From: Mixophyes australis
Lineage: Eukaryota; Chordata; Amphibia; Anura; Limnodynastidae
Length of the DNA: 64,000 nt
Direction of reading: 5' to 3'
NCBI GenBank assembly: GCA_036250195.1
Contig: JAVHZZ010000011.1
Location: forward strand, 62,242,919-62,306,918
The position numbers were made by a program, and so were the translations under genes. This document shows positions 35,675 through 46,686 of the stretch, in pieces. Below the pieces are notes generated by a model that saw nothing but the letters and a program-made list of their open reading frames with translations, did not search any database and was not told the origin of the DNA. Every line of letters starts with the position of its first letter. Position 1 is the first letter of the stretch.

Positions 35675-36490
35675 CTAAAGCAATCCCTCTGAAGGGTGGG
35701 ACCGCTCTGATCTCCTCGCACGTAGAACACTACGGCTAAAGGAGGCGTCCCCAGACGCAAATACATTAAATTGGTAGAATTTCGTAAAGGTATGGACTGA
35801 GGACCAGGTGGCTGCTCTGCATAGCTGGTCCGCCGTGGCTCCATTCCGTGCCGCCCAAGACGCCCCAATCGAACGGGTAGAATGGGCAACAATACGCTTC
35901 GGCACATGAAGATTAATACGAACATAAGCCTCCCTGATAGTCAGGGTAAGCCATCTAGCAATAGTTTGCTTAGACGCTGGCCATTCACGCCTAGAAAAGT
36001 CAAATAATATAAATAGAGAATCTGTCTTACGTATCTTTGCAGATCTCTTAACATATATACGTAATGCCCTCACTACATCCAAACATTTATTTGTCTTCGT
36101 CCCTGGAGTCTGAGGCTCTTCTCTGAACACCGGAACCACTATTTCCTGATTGATATGGAAACCTGAGACCACCTTAGGGAGAAAGGATGGAATAGTCCTT
36201 AAAACTGCCCTGTCCTCACGAAAGACCAGATAAGGTTCTTTGCAAGATAGAGCTCCCAGCTCGGAGACCCTTCTAGCCGAGGAAATAGCAAGCAGGAAGA
36301 CTGTCTTCCAGGTCAAGAACCGCCACTCTGCTGAGAGTAGAGGTTCAAAGGGAGGCTCCTGCAACATGCTAAGGACCAGATTAAGATCCCAAGGTTCCGC
36401 AGGTTGTACGTAGGGCGGCTGGATGTGAAGCACTCCCTCTAGGAAAGTCTTAACATCCGGAATCTCCGCCAGCCGTCTGTGGAAATACAC
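35675..36490 (-). CDS. DIRS tyrosine recombinase (intact 271-codon frame)
   Basis: The frame is open from 36490 to 35675. The catalytic set of tyrosine recombinases is visible: the first Arg in SARRVSELGAL (about residue 94), the His-x-x-Arg box in IVAHSTRSIGASWAARNG (about residues 208-213), and the Tyr in FTKFYQFNVF (about residue 242). The AHSTR..ASWA and FY.FN wording is specific to DIRS recombinases. The true protein probably starts further upstream: coding resembling RKPVSARIYHRIW, which the deleted copy at 10984-12301 also keeps, lies at 36610-36680 in another frame. Its role is inserting the circular DNA copy. Confidence 0.9.
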   Translation of the reverse strand: MYFHRRLAEIPDVKTFLEGVLHIQPPYVQPAEPWDLNLVLSMLQEPPFEPLLSAEWRFLTWKTVFLLAISSARRVSELGALSCKEPYLVFREDRAVLRTIPSFLPKVVSGFHINQEIVVPVFREEPQTPGTKTNKCLDVVRALRIYVKRSAKIRKTDSLFILFDFSRREWPASKQTIARWLTLTIREAYVRINLHVPKRIVAHSTRSIGASWAARNGATADQLCRAATWSSVHTFTKFYQFNVFASGDASFSRSVLRARRSERSHPSEGLL

Positions 36491-36609
36491 TGACAGTGCT
36501 GATACTTGAAACTTTAAGGTTCCCAGTTTAAGACCCGCCCCTAAACCACACTGTAAGAAGGCGAGAAATCTAGCCAGACCAAAAGGATTTTGAGTTGTAA
36601 GATTTCTTC

Positions 36610-37747
36610 TTACACCACTTTATATATCCAAGCCAGATGCGGTGGTAAATCCTGGCCGAAACTGGCTTCCTGGCATTCAGGAGAGTGCCTACTACACCCC
36701 CCCCCCCCCCGAGAACCCTCTCGCTCTCCCCAGACTGGATTCAAAAGCCATGCCATTAAATTCAGCCTGTTCAGATTTTGATGCAAGAACGGCCCCTGGG
36801 TCAGCAGATCTCTTCGTAGGGGCAACCAAACCCCTTGACCCACTGCCACCAGAAGAATCTCCGGAAACCATGTTCTTCGTGGCCAAGCTGGAGCCACCAG
36901 AATGACTGGTCGATCCCCCTGCCTGACCCTCCGAAGGACCCTGGGAATCATTGCTATGGGAGGAAACAGGTAACCTAACCTGAAGTCCCAAGGCATTGTT
37001 AGGACGTCCACTGCCACTGCCAGTGGGTCTCTTGTTCTTGCGCAGAACTCTGGGACTTTCCTGTTGGCTCTTGACGCCATCAGGTCTCGATCCGGGAGTC
37101 CCCACTTGTCTACTAACAAATAGAACACCTCCGGATGCAAGGCCCAATCCCCTAGCAGAACCCTGTGCCGACTTAGATAGTCGGCCTGTATGTTCTGTTC
37201 CCCTGGGATGAACACAGCTGACAGTGCCGGGATATTTTTTTCTGCCCAGGCAAAAAACTGAAACGTGACCTTCATCGCTCCTGCACTCCTGGTGCCTCCT
37301 TGCTTGTTTATGTATGACACTGCCGTGGCATTGTCGGAATGGATGCGGATCTTCCTTCCCTGAAGAACACTGAGCTTTCTGTAGTGCCTTCAAGATGGCC
37401 AAGAGCTCCAGCACATTTATGGAAAGACCCCACTGTCTTTCTGACCACAGGCCCTGTATCCTTAGGTGAAGGACCACTGCCCCCCAACCACTCAGACTGG
37501 CGTCTGTGGATACCAGGACCCAAGCCCACGGGGCAAAGGATCTGCCTTTTGTTAGGTTGTCCTCCAACAACCACCAGCTGAGGGACCTTCTCGCTTCTAG
37601 CGATAACCTCATCCACTGGCGATCCAAATAGAGGAAGGACCCTGACCACTTCCTCAGAATGTCCCACTGAACACATCTGGAGTGGATCCTTTCATATGGC
37701 AGTGTCTGGAAAGATGCCACCATCTTTCCTAGCAGCTTTATACACAA
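36610..37747 (-). pseudogene. DIRS RNase H region, frameshifted
   Basis: One frame (37747 down to about 37340) carries WAWVLVSTDASLSGWGAVVL and NVLELLAILKAL, the first Asp and the Glu of RNase H. The continuing frame (37320 down to about 36720) carries YINKQGGT, FIPGEQNIQADYLSRH (a late catalytic Asp) and a connection domain with LFPPIAMIPRVL. A frameshift near 37340 joins them, and a 14-C run at about 36700 marks another shift, possibly a sequencing slip. The reverse transcriptase frame leads in from 37857. Confidence 0.85.
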
Positions 37748-37749
37748 GT

Positions 37750-38597
37750 ACTGACAGCTTCTTACTTGACAGGACCTTGCCTATCCATTCCATCAAGGAC
37801 CTTATCTTGTCCTGTGGAAGAAACACTCTGCTGCGTCCTGTGTCCATTATTAGTCCCTAGAAAATCATTCTTTGACAAGGGATCATCTGTGACTTTGTTA
37901 TATTCAAGAGCCAGCCGTGCTGTTCCAGCACCCTCACCGTAAGGCGAAGATGTTGTTCCAACAACTGTGCTGTTGAAGCCTTGACTAACAGATCGTCCAG
38001 ATAAGGCACTAACTGCACCCCTCTGGAGTGAAGAAGTGCCGCCATAACTGCCATAATCTTTGTAAACACCCTTGGGGCTGTGGCCAGCCCGAACGGAAGA
38101 GCTCTGAACGGATAGTGAGCTGTGCCTATCGTAAACCTGAGAAAAGGCTGATGCCCCTCCCAGATCGGAACATGGAGATAGGCATCCCTGATGTCTATAG
38201 ATGCCATAAATTGGCCTGTCTCCAGGCCATTTATGACCGATCTCAGGGATTCCATCCGAAAAGAGTCTACTCTCAGATGCAGATTTAACTGCTTGAGGTT
38301 CAGCACTGGTCTGAACGAACCATCTGGTTTCTGTACCAAGAATAGGTTTGAATAAAACCCTTTCCCTCTCTGGTACTCCGGAACCTGTATAATAACCTTC
38401 TTTAAAAGAAGCAAATCGACAGCCGTGAGCATTGCCTGTCTTTTCTGAGGACAGCGGGGTAACCCGGTTAAAAAAAACCTGTGCGGAGCTGGCCCCATGA
38501 ATTCTATCATGTAACCCCGTCTCATGATACCCTGGACCCACCAGTCCGCAGAGGACTTTGTCCACTGCTGGGCGAACCCAAGCAGCCGTCCTCCCAC
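37750..38597 (-). pseudogene. DIRS reverse transcriptase, one stop codon
   Basis: The frame has the expected RT motifs in order: LFLVQKPDGSFRPVLNLKQL, MASIDIRDAYLHVPI (first catalytic Asp), HYPFRALPFGLATAPRVFTK, and LVPYLDDLLVKAS (the YLDD box). A single TAG at 37858-37860 follows RMIF, and the same frame resumes with GLIMDTGRSRVFLPQDKI before shifting near 37750. Its start overlaps the gag frame, which stays open beneath it in another frame. Confidence 0.88.
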
Positions 38598-38795
38598 CCC
38601 ACCCTCTGTAACCAGGTGGTAGTAATGCTGCTGGTCTATCCGGCAGCTTGGCGGAAGAGGCCCTTCCAGCTGCAGAGGGGAAGGATGACCTTCCTCTACG
38701 GGACTGTCTCCTGCTTCCCACGGCCCTTGAACTGGTATTCTGGCCTCTGGCAGACCCGCCCCCGCGAAAGGGCTGTCTGAAAGAACTAAACCTAG

Positions 38796-40016
38796 GAGCC
38801 CTAGGTCTAGGAGTATTCACAGGCAAGGATGTATTCCTACCCCCTGAAGCCTGTAAAATCCAGGAGTCCAACTCTGGACCAAATAGCATCCCACCCGTAT
38901 ACGGGATGGATTCTAACGACCTTTTTGACTCTGAATCCGCATTCCAAATCCTTAACCATAACGCCCTTCTTGCTGCTACAGCTGTAGCGGACTCTAACTG
39001 CCCTGCCCAGGCTTCCATAGCCCTAGCTACCCAGGTTGAAGACAATGCCGGTCTGAGGCTTGTACCAGTGTCCAAGAAGACCGATTTCAGCAGTGATTCT
39101 AATTTACGGTCGGTCGCATCCTGTAAGGCCACCGACCCTGGTACAGGTAGCGTGGCCTGGCGAACCAATCTCGCCACAGGCGCATCCACTTTCGCCACCT
39201 GTTCCCATCGGGTCATATCCTCCTCTTGAAGAGGATATAAAGAGCCAAACTTCTTTGGCACAGTGAACCTCTTATCTGGATACTTCCAAGAGGCCTCTGC
39301 AATACCTCTCAACTCTGCTGAGGGAGGGAATCTGACCACCTGCTTAGAAGCCTTCTTAAAGAGAGAGCAGTCTAAGGACCTCGTCTCCTCTACTTCAATA
39401 AATCCCAAGGTCTGACGAACTGCTTTTACCAGATCGTCCATACTTTGGTGTCTAGAGCTTTCCTCTGACTATTATGGACAAATCTGAATCGTCCAACAAT
39501 TCCCCTTACTCCTCCGAGGAACCCTCAGAATCAGACACAGACCACAGCGCATTAACTGGTCTATGTCTTTTACTACTGCGTATATGCTTTCTGGGATTCT
39601 CCAGTAACTGGCTAAGTCGGTCTAGGCCCCTAGCCACCGCCGACCATCCAACCTCCGCTATCTGGGGTGCCTCCTGGAGGGCCGGGGAGGGATTTTGTCC
39701 GACCCCTGGGGAACCTCCTGTTATACCCAGAGATGCCACCGATGTAGATGGGATCTCCACTGCTTTAGATAACAGTTTTACAAGGGTATTAACCCCTTGT
39801 GACAAAGTAGCCGCCCATTCGGGGGGGATCTACTGTCAGAATGGAGCTGTCCTTCGGCTGCATTATCACAGGCGCCACAGCGCAACGAGCACAGAGCCCT
39901 CCTTGATCCAGCCGTTCATTTGTAAATTTAGCATTGCATTTTGAACAGACAATATGTTTGGCACGTGTTGTTTTACTTTTGTCAGTCATCACAGGATTAG
40001 GAAAAAACAAAATCAC
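38796..40016 (-). pseudogene. DIRS gag region
   Basis: Three minus-strand frames follow each other. 40016-39789 contains CSKCNAKFTNERLDQGGLC followed by ARC, a C-x2-C/C-x2-C zinc-binding pattern near the N-terminus. 39805-39506 is Ser/Pro-rich and linker-like. 39441-38796 begins MDDLVKAVRQTLGFIEVEET and continues to WILQASGG, the conserved DIRS gag C-terminal half with a later Arg/Ser-rich tail. Small frameshifts separate the parts. Confidence 0.75.
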
Positions 40017-40789
40017 GTTTTATATGCACAAACACTTCCACAATGTTTATCAGAAAATACTGACAGGTTGGGGAGCTTATAGTTTTCTTTAACCTAAAGC
40101 GCTCTCAAAACATTATAGTCTTACAATACACATGCATACACAGAAGAAATATAGTGATACTTAGCGGGGAAGATATGTGTCAGCAGTGCACTTCTCTCCA
40201 AATGACTGCTGCATCTGTCCTCCTTTTGTATTTTGGCGCCAAAAGGGATCTTCCACCTGCACACTCAGCAGGGGAGTGGAAGGGGTGCTTCTCAACACAT
40301 TCCCCTACCGCTGGCATTTACTTCTGTGTCTCTGCTAACAGCGATTTCCCCTCTCTCTTTAGGTGAAATCCTGTTAGGAATATGTTCCCTGCAACAAAGC
40401 GCTAGTTTCCTCCATAGCGAGGCCATCTCTTCAAGTTCCCCCTACCCTCCTCTTGGAGGAGGGGACTTGGTATGCTCCAGCCTGGCCCCAGGGAACGGCA
40501 GTAGCTTTCTGCCTTTGTGGCAGCGCCTGACCCTGCTATCAGCGGGGAGAGTCTCTTGCCGACTGCTTCCCGCTGTGAGAAGCGTTTTTTTACCTCCTCT
40601 GCCTGCGGGGCCGCCCCCAGCTGACAGGCGCTTCTCCCACGAGCCAGCTCTGCTCCAAACAGAGCCTCTCGCCGCTAGTCAACAAAAGAAAACTTTGAAA
40701 AGAAAAGAAAAAGCCTATTAACAGTGAACCCGGTTCACTGTGGAGCTCTCTGATGTTCAGCGCTACTCCTTAGGGCACCTACTTCATAC

Positions 40790-40922
40790 TGAGGTATGTG
40801 GGGAATTGGTGGGGGGGGATATGCTGTCAGCACAAAAAAGTTAACTGTTTAGGTGCCAGACTCCTCCCTTCCCTACTCAACCCCATGGTTAAGCAGTGTC
40901 CCCCAGATGGATGAAAGAGAAA
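40790..40922. repeat. DIRS 5' terminal inverted repeat
   Basis: It is the reverse complement of 35340-35480 over GTATGTGGGGAATTGGTGG, AAAGTTAACTGTTTAGGTGC and CCCTACTCAACCCCATGG. The outermost 36 bases differ from the left tip and instead match the internal complementary region. That difference is what distinguishes the two DIRS ends. Confidence 0.88.
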
Positions 40923-40974
40923 AACAACGTGATTGCCAACACTATAATGTACTTAAGGAACTAAGGGGCATATT

Positions 40975-41179
40975 CAATTAGCTTTCCAGTTCGCGGTAAC
41001 GCGCGTTACCGCGAAACATGCGCAGTATTGCCGGTAATACGGTACCGCAATAACGCAGATTTTCGTACGCAACCCTATGGGCTGCGAATGAAAATCCACG
41101 TTATTGCGGTACCGTGGATTGACTTCGCGGCCCGTTCCGGCGCGATCCCGCGAACCGGAAAGCTAATTGAATATGCCCC
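40975..41179. mobile_element. 205-bp MITE with ATTCAATT-type ends and TAA duplication
   Basis: The left end GGGGCATATTCAATTAGCTT is mirrored by AAGCTAATTGAATATGCCCC. TAA flanks both sides (40972-40974 and 41180-41182). The inside is rich in CGCGTTACCGCG-type self-complementary words. It lies only 50 bp from the DIRS 5' end. Confidence 0.85.
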
Positions 41180-41529
41180 TAAGAGTGACAAAATGATGTA
41201 GCCAGGAAAAGTTTAATCCATACAAAATCCTAAGCACCGATAACGTTGAAGCAAATCGGTAACATGAAATTCAGTGATGTCACCAGGGATATACCTAAAA
41301 AAGAAGCGGTTTTAGATAAGTTTCCTAGAAGATAAGCAACAGATCTAATGTAAGCTGTCAGAATTCGTTTGTATTAAACTAATCAGCCTGACAAAAAAAA
41401 GGTGGCACGTTAAACGTTTTTATAGATTCAAGATAGCAAGAGTTACCGTATTTTTCGCTCCATAAGACGCACTTTTTCCCCCCAAAAAAGTGGGGGAAAA
41501 AGTGTGTGCGTCTTATGGAGCAAATACTA

Positions 41530-41773
41530 CAAGCCAGAAAGTCAGAAACAAGAAAACTTACTGCAGTCCCGGCCAGGCTGCAGATCCTCCTGATGGTCCG
41601 TCCCCCTGCCTATCTGTGAGGACCTAGCTATCACATGGGACGTGCACCACATGACAGTGCACGTCCCATGTGATAGCTAGGTCCTCACAGATAGGCAGGG
41701 GGCAGACCATCAGGAGGATCTGCAGCCTGGCCGGGACTGCAGTAAGTTTTCTTGTTTCTGACTTTCTGGCTTG
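41530..41773. repeat. Near-perfect palindrome, arms about 117 bp
   Basis: The left arm (41530-41646) and right arm (41658-41773) are reverse complements except for about two bases (GTCCGTCCCCCT against the complement of AGGGGGCAGAC). The loop is about 11 bases. RNA copied through it would fold into one long hairpin. Confidence 0.95.
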
Positions 41774-42197
41774 GAGGCTACACAACTTCATTCTCACCCC
41801 TGTCTGGAGCCTACTTCAAGCGTGAGAGTTGGGTGGAGACTGCAAGACTCGGTAGGCAATGTTTTTAAATGATTAAACTATACACAGTGGTGTCTGCAAG
41901 TTGAATTAAACAGCTGTACTGGAGTGATCAATAGCAGCCTTCCTTCTCCTCCTTAGCTAAAAGCTAAAGAGTCTAGTTGATGCATAGATGTAATTTAATT
42001 ATACATCAGATTGATTTTTAATGTGCTTTACAATTATTTTTAAATGTTATGGCCAATTTAGGAACATTTTTCTGTGTCCATACAAAGATGTCTCTCAATC
42101 AGAGTAGGTCTTAAGGACTCTTAGAAAAGTTCTGTTTTGACAAAGATAATTCCTGATAGTGAGAAAAACAATCAAAAACAGCAAAAATGTTATGCTA

Positions 42198-42199
<2 letters not shown>

Positions 42200-42258
<59 letters not shown>
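42200..42258. repeat. (TG)n microsatellite
   Basis: About 29 TG repeats inside the TIR element. Confidence 0.95.
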
Positions 42259-42409
42259 GGAGGCTATAGTGTGTGTGTGTGTTTGTGAGTGAGAGTGGGG
42301 GCCAGTGTATTTTGTGTGAGTGAAGGGGCCAGTGTATGTTTCCCTCCTCTAAAAACTAGGTGTGTCTTATAGTCAGGTGCGTCTTATGGAGCGAAAAATA
42401 CGGTAACTT

Positions 42410-43430
42410 TTTTTTTTATATATATAAAAAAAAATAGTGTGGTTTTTTTTCAATATAAATTTGAAACCATGTATATTTAGACACTGGACAATTAAACAAT
42501 GGAATAATTGTGCATGGACAAAGAAGTTTATGAAAATGGAACAATACAAGCAAAACTCTGAAAAGGCTTTTTTTACCAACCCACTTATACATATTGCAAT
42601 TAAAACATCCTTTTTATTAGGCTTCCATATGAAAGCTATCTGTACAGGGAAAGAGTGACATTTATTTCAGTAAACTACAACTGCCTATTCAACCCAAAAT
42701 TTCTGCTTAGGCCCAAAATTATTGGCAATTGAAGATCAAAAAAATCCAAAAGTATGTAATATAATCAACTAAACAGGCATCCTAGGGGATCTGGACGTCG
42801 AGCCTTTGTCATATAAAAGGACAGCCATCACGCTGTATTATGATATCACATCAAATAATCCAAATCTTATTAACTGCCAAAGGTAAAAAAATACTGCATA
42901 GAAGGGAAATAATCAAGTAAACTTTAAAAACTCTAAACAAAACTTAACAAAACAAACCTATGGATACATAATTTGTGCGCACATTTTACAGACAGAGGTA
43001 TAAGCCAAATGGAGAGATATGACAGATCAAAAACTAAAAGGTAAAAAAAAAAAAATGACAATGTTTAACTTAGTATGAAGTCATATGGATTTTATAATTT
43101 AGACCTCTTTAGGCAAGTCTCCTTCAAACAAAATTTTATCACAATCTCCACCTGTTTTCAGGGGCGATAGGTTTGTGAACAGTATAACAAATTGCAACTT
43201 ATAATGCTACGTTTAGAAAATTGTAATGCTGTGGTCTGAAATCCCTTTAGTTTGCCAGTTAAAAACATTTCCTATGTTTTGCACATGAAGGAGATCGGTT
43301 CAGAAAATAGTTCCCGAAAAAGTATGTCATAAATATAGCTTGTATCAGAATAATTATAAAAATAATATATTAATGTTATCATGACCTATACTAAAATCAA
43401 AATGCATTTTAGTTAACATGATCTCCAGCA
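42410..43430. other. LIG1 intron, nothing recognised
   Basis: AT-rich sequence without recognised repeats or coding similarity. Confidence 0.5.
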
Positions 43431-43439
43431 AAATCAGCG

Positions 43440-44110
43440 TGTTAATGTATTTTAATGAAGGACACAAGAGACTTTTTTTTTTTCCCAGCTTGCTGTTTTT
43501 CTTAAGATATGCTCTGGTGTCTGTTAGGAGTCCCAAAGACCATAAAAGCTTTGGCAGAATTCCTTTGAATGCTGAGAGAGAGTTTCACTTACCTGCTGCC
43601 AACCCTCCAGACGCAGTGTGTGCAGACCACATGCTCTCTGTACATCGAGGGTTAATATTCGGCAGAGGGAGCAGGCAGACAAGGAGGAACTACAAGGCAC
43701 CTCCGCTTCCCAACCCCCGCAGACAGCGCACAGCCGTCCATCGCTGCCTCACACTCTCCCCGCCGGCCGCAGCAGTGGGAGAGCAGAAATGAATTAACTG
43801 CAGCGGGGAGTCTGACTGACAGCCCACTACGCGGCTCAGCGAGCCGCCGGCTGTCAGACCTCAGAAGCCGCAGTCTCCGCTACACATTAAAATAATAAAA
43901 CCATAAAAAAAAGTAAAAACGGCTGCTAAGCAGCCCCGTGCACAGCCCGCTTCGCCGGGCACTTGAACTAGACTGGCCTCTAGCAGGAGGTGGGGTATAG
44001 AGAGGGTGGAGCCAGAGCTTTTGTTTTAACTGAAAGTTAAAGTGCCAGCGTTTCGCCTGTCCTACTCTATACCCCAAGGTCCCGGTGTCCCCCAAGGGAT
44101 GTTAGAGAAA
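43440..44110 (-). mobile_element. 5' terminal fragment of a second DIRS family
   Basis: The last 130 bases copy the layout of the DIRS end at 40790-40922: TTTTAACTGAAAGTTAAAGT and GTGCCAG, then CCTACTCTATACCCCAAGG, then GGTGTCCCCCAAGGGATG and TTAGAGAAAG. The GC-rich stretch before it (43560-43900) is placed like the 5' leader of the full element. Gag, RT and recombinase are absent. An internal hairpin GACAGCCCACTACGCGGCTC / GAGCCGCCGGCTGTC lies near 43818-43858. Confidence 0.6.
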
Positions 44111-44790
44111 GAGGGAACACTGCCCCCGTGCGTTAAAAATTGTGTTTGCGAGATTTTAGGGGCGTTTTAACGCGGTCATATACAACACAAGAAAAAGGTT
44201 TTGCATACATTTCCATACATTAGAGTGCATTACACATTGATAATATCTACATTACAGTTCTTTTAGCATATTTTTTAATTGAACTATTCTGTACCATACA
44301 ATCATCTATACCATGTCAAAACACACTACTACATTCACATTTGTACCAAAAACATACATAAATTAGTGATTTATTTTTTCTTTGTTTCATTTTTTCACAA
44401 GAAAACTTACACAAGTTAGTCATTAGTGATAAACATAAGTTTAACTTTTTTCCCACATTTTTACATGATTTCAAATACTTTTCAGAGGTTTTTTATTTTT
44501 AAACCACCCCAAGGAGGTGCGAGATAAAGCAGCATATTTTCCTGTTCTACTTGCCGCGTTGAAAAAAAACAATTGAATAGTTTTTAACGCGGCTGCCTAT
44601 ACTTTCGATGGACTTTCTACTGGAGCGCGAGAGGACCGTTTTATGGGGGGAAAAAGTAGTGTTAAAAAATGGAATTGAGCTGAGGGTAAAGTTAACCCAC
44701 TCGAAAATTATAAAAAACAGCGTTAAAATGACTTAACACGGTCAAAAAAAACCACAAACTTGCCAACAATGGAATACTCCCTCAGAGTCA
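44110..44790. mobile_element. Truncated MITE of the ATTCAATT family
   Basis: The right end CCAACAATGGAATACTCCCT is a mutated version of the family end. The inner sequence (GCCCCCGTGCGTTAAAAATT, CGTTTTAACGCGGTC) parallels the start of the copy at 50482. The left end is missing and the DIRS-like end stands in its place. Confidence 0.55.
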
Positions 44791-46479
44791 TTAACATATA
44801 CTTGCCCCATAAAGATAAGGTATCTTCCCAAGGAATGTAATGTAATCAAGTTTCATATGAATATGATCAGGAAATTACACTGTGTTTAGTGGCTAAAATG
44901 TCATATCTCTGCTATGTTTCAGAAAAGTTATAGGAATATAACTATTAGAAATTGTCAGTTTTTGTGAACCAGCCTTCTACAATCTGTTTGATTTCACAGA
45001 AACTGATTTGTATTGATATTACTGTATGCCACTTTATCACCATTTTATTCAATAAGCACTGCGACTTTAAAAATATTAAATCCCATATAATATTGTATCT
45101 TTGCGTTCTTCCAAAGAATATCCTTTTCGAGAAGTAGGGTAGAATGTACTCTAATGTGAGCAAGATAATTTGGCTATAAGAAGTGAAAACAGAATTCCAT
45201 GGCCTGCATAATGTTGTTATTTTATATGGTCGCCAACCTTCTCGGACTTCAAATATAATATTGCAGCATATATTCATTACGTACAAATGAACTGTTAATG
45301 AACATTTTTAAAACAAATATTAAATATTTGCCAATATTTAAAACAAATTTTATAGCTCTGATAGAAAGAAAGATTAGTTGCTTCTGAATTAAAATCTAAA
45401 TCTTCTAGACAAAATTACTCAACCATAAATTTTCAGATGAGAGACAAAAATTACAGCCTACTGCCACTTATTTCCATTGAGAAGTAACATAACGTGAAAT
45501 TGTCACGCAACAACTATATTTGTTTAAGCCTCTAGATATACTGGGAATTATTAGAAACAGAATAGTGATTTTGTGCAGAAGATATACAGGAAAGTCTGAC
45601 TGAACGAAGACTAATTGTCGCCTAGTATTACTGACATCAGAGCATGGACCACAAGATGTGCTGTTAATCTCCTAGGATTCTTAGCACCTTCTCATTAAAC
45701 ATCTATGGAGTAATCTTTCAAATTTTGTCATCCACCATCTATCACTGAATTTTATGTGAAGGTTTTCTTCAAAAAAACAGATGTACATAAAGTCGTGTAG
45801 ATATGCTAATCTAAGTCTAAATACATGAAGTATAATGCCAAACACCAGGACACAGAAAGGACACCATAATATGGCGATAACACATTTATTACACCGCGGC
45901 ATGAATACATTTGCACAAATAACTAAACACAGGGCTTGGTTACAGACACCACACAGGGGAAAACTGCAGCTGCAAATGAGGTTTTAGCTTTCTTTCAGGC
46001 CCACTGCCCATGGACTGCTGCAGCTTAAGCAGAGCTTACCGTACAGTTTCTTCCCAGATGTTCTTGACCCCAGAAAAAAATAGAACAGCTATTTGGGCTA
46101 CCTATGTTTCTTGTATAAAGCCAGAAATAAAGTCACACCCCTGACATAAAATGTAAATGGGCACTTAAATAACTGCACCAGTCCTAGGGTTGAAGTGAGC
46201 ATAGTGGCAAAAGGGTTAAAACTGCAAGGAGCCATACAACTTAGGTCTATAATTGAAGGAGGCAGTAACTTTAGGCATCTGTACAATTCGTTTTCTTCTG
46301 GTCAGACATGCTGACCGAGCCTCCCCTTTTAAGTACGAGTCATTTCAGGCAACCAAGGCAGGAACGCGATGTAAAGGCAGGAAGGCAATGTAACAAAGCA
46401 ATGAGAAAGGCAAGCCAGTAGCTAGGTTGCATAAGGAGAGGAATCAGTAGCAGAAAAAAAAAGACGTTACAATGCCACT
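44791..46479. other. LIG1 intron, unassigned
   Basis: No coding similarity. An AATAAA-containing stretch at 46120-46140 and repeated CAGCTGCA-type words near 45960-46030 hint at an old LTR or LINE end, without proof. Confidence 0.4.
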
Positions 46480-46686
46480 GCATAGGTCATTGGTGCAGCC
46501 TCATCTAGAATATGTGTTTGGTTCTTGAGGCCATATCTCTAGAAGGATATAAATACATTAGAGACTGTACAAAGAAGGGCAAAAAATGGTGCATGGCCTA
46601 CAGCACATAACTTACCTGAAAAGACTAAAAAGATCTTAATATGCATAATTTGGAGCAGAGAAGGGAAAAGGGGTCATGATTGAAAC

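Larger units (their letters stand above)
35317..40922 (-). mobile_element. Nearly complete DIRS-type tyrosine-recombinase retrotransposon
   Basis: Read on the minus strand, from 40.9 down to 35.3 kb, it has a 5' terminal repeat, gag, reverse transcriptase with RNase H, tyrosine recombinase, an internal complementary region and an inverted 3' terminal repeat. The two ends are inverted: CACCTAAACAGTTAACTTTT near 35420 and AAAAGTTAACTGTTTAGGTG near 40846. It lies in the 19.6-kb LIG1 intron in the same orientation as the gene. DIRS elements replicate through a circular intermediate that the recombinase inserts, so they leave no target duplication and none is seen. Disabling changes are few: one stop in RT and a handful of frameshifts. 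Confidence 0.93.
41446..42403. mobile_element. 958-bp TIR element with 27-bp perfect ends and large palindrome
   Basis: CCGTATTTTTCGCTCCATAA, continuing through GACGCAC, is repeated in inverted form at 42377-42403, perfect over 27 bp. TA flanks both ends (41444-41445 and 42404-42405), as expected for Tc1/mariner-type or similar insertion. A second inverted copy of the end (41494-41521) makes a local hairpin, and a 117-bp-arm palindrome (41530-41773) and a (TG)n run (42200-42258) follow. It has no coding frame of its own. Confidence 0.85.

Noticed and set aside
38481..39944. Plus-strand frames of 100-190 codons opposite the DIRS gag and RT
   Set aside because: They are shadows of the minus-strand DIRS genes, without any domain of their own.
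40233..40721. 162-codon plus-strand frame
   Set aside because: It lies in the GC-rich 5' leader of the DIRS element on the opposite strand and has no recognisable domain.
43560..44110. GC-rich stretch considered as a CpG-island promoter or first exon of another gene
   Set aside because: Its right part matches the layout of a DIRS 5' end, which explains the composition better, and no coding exon follows.
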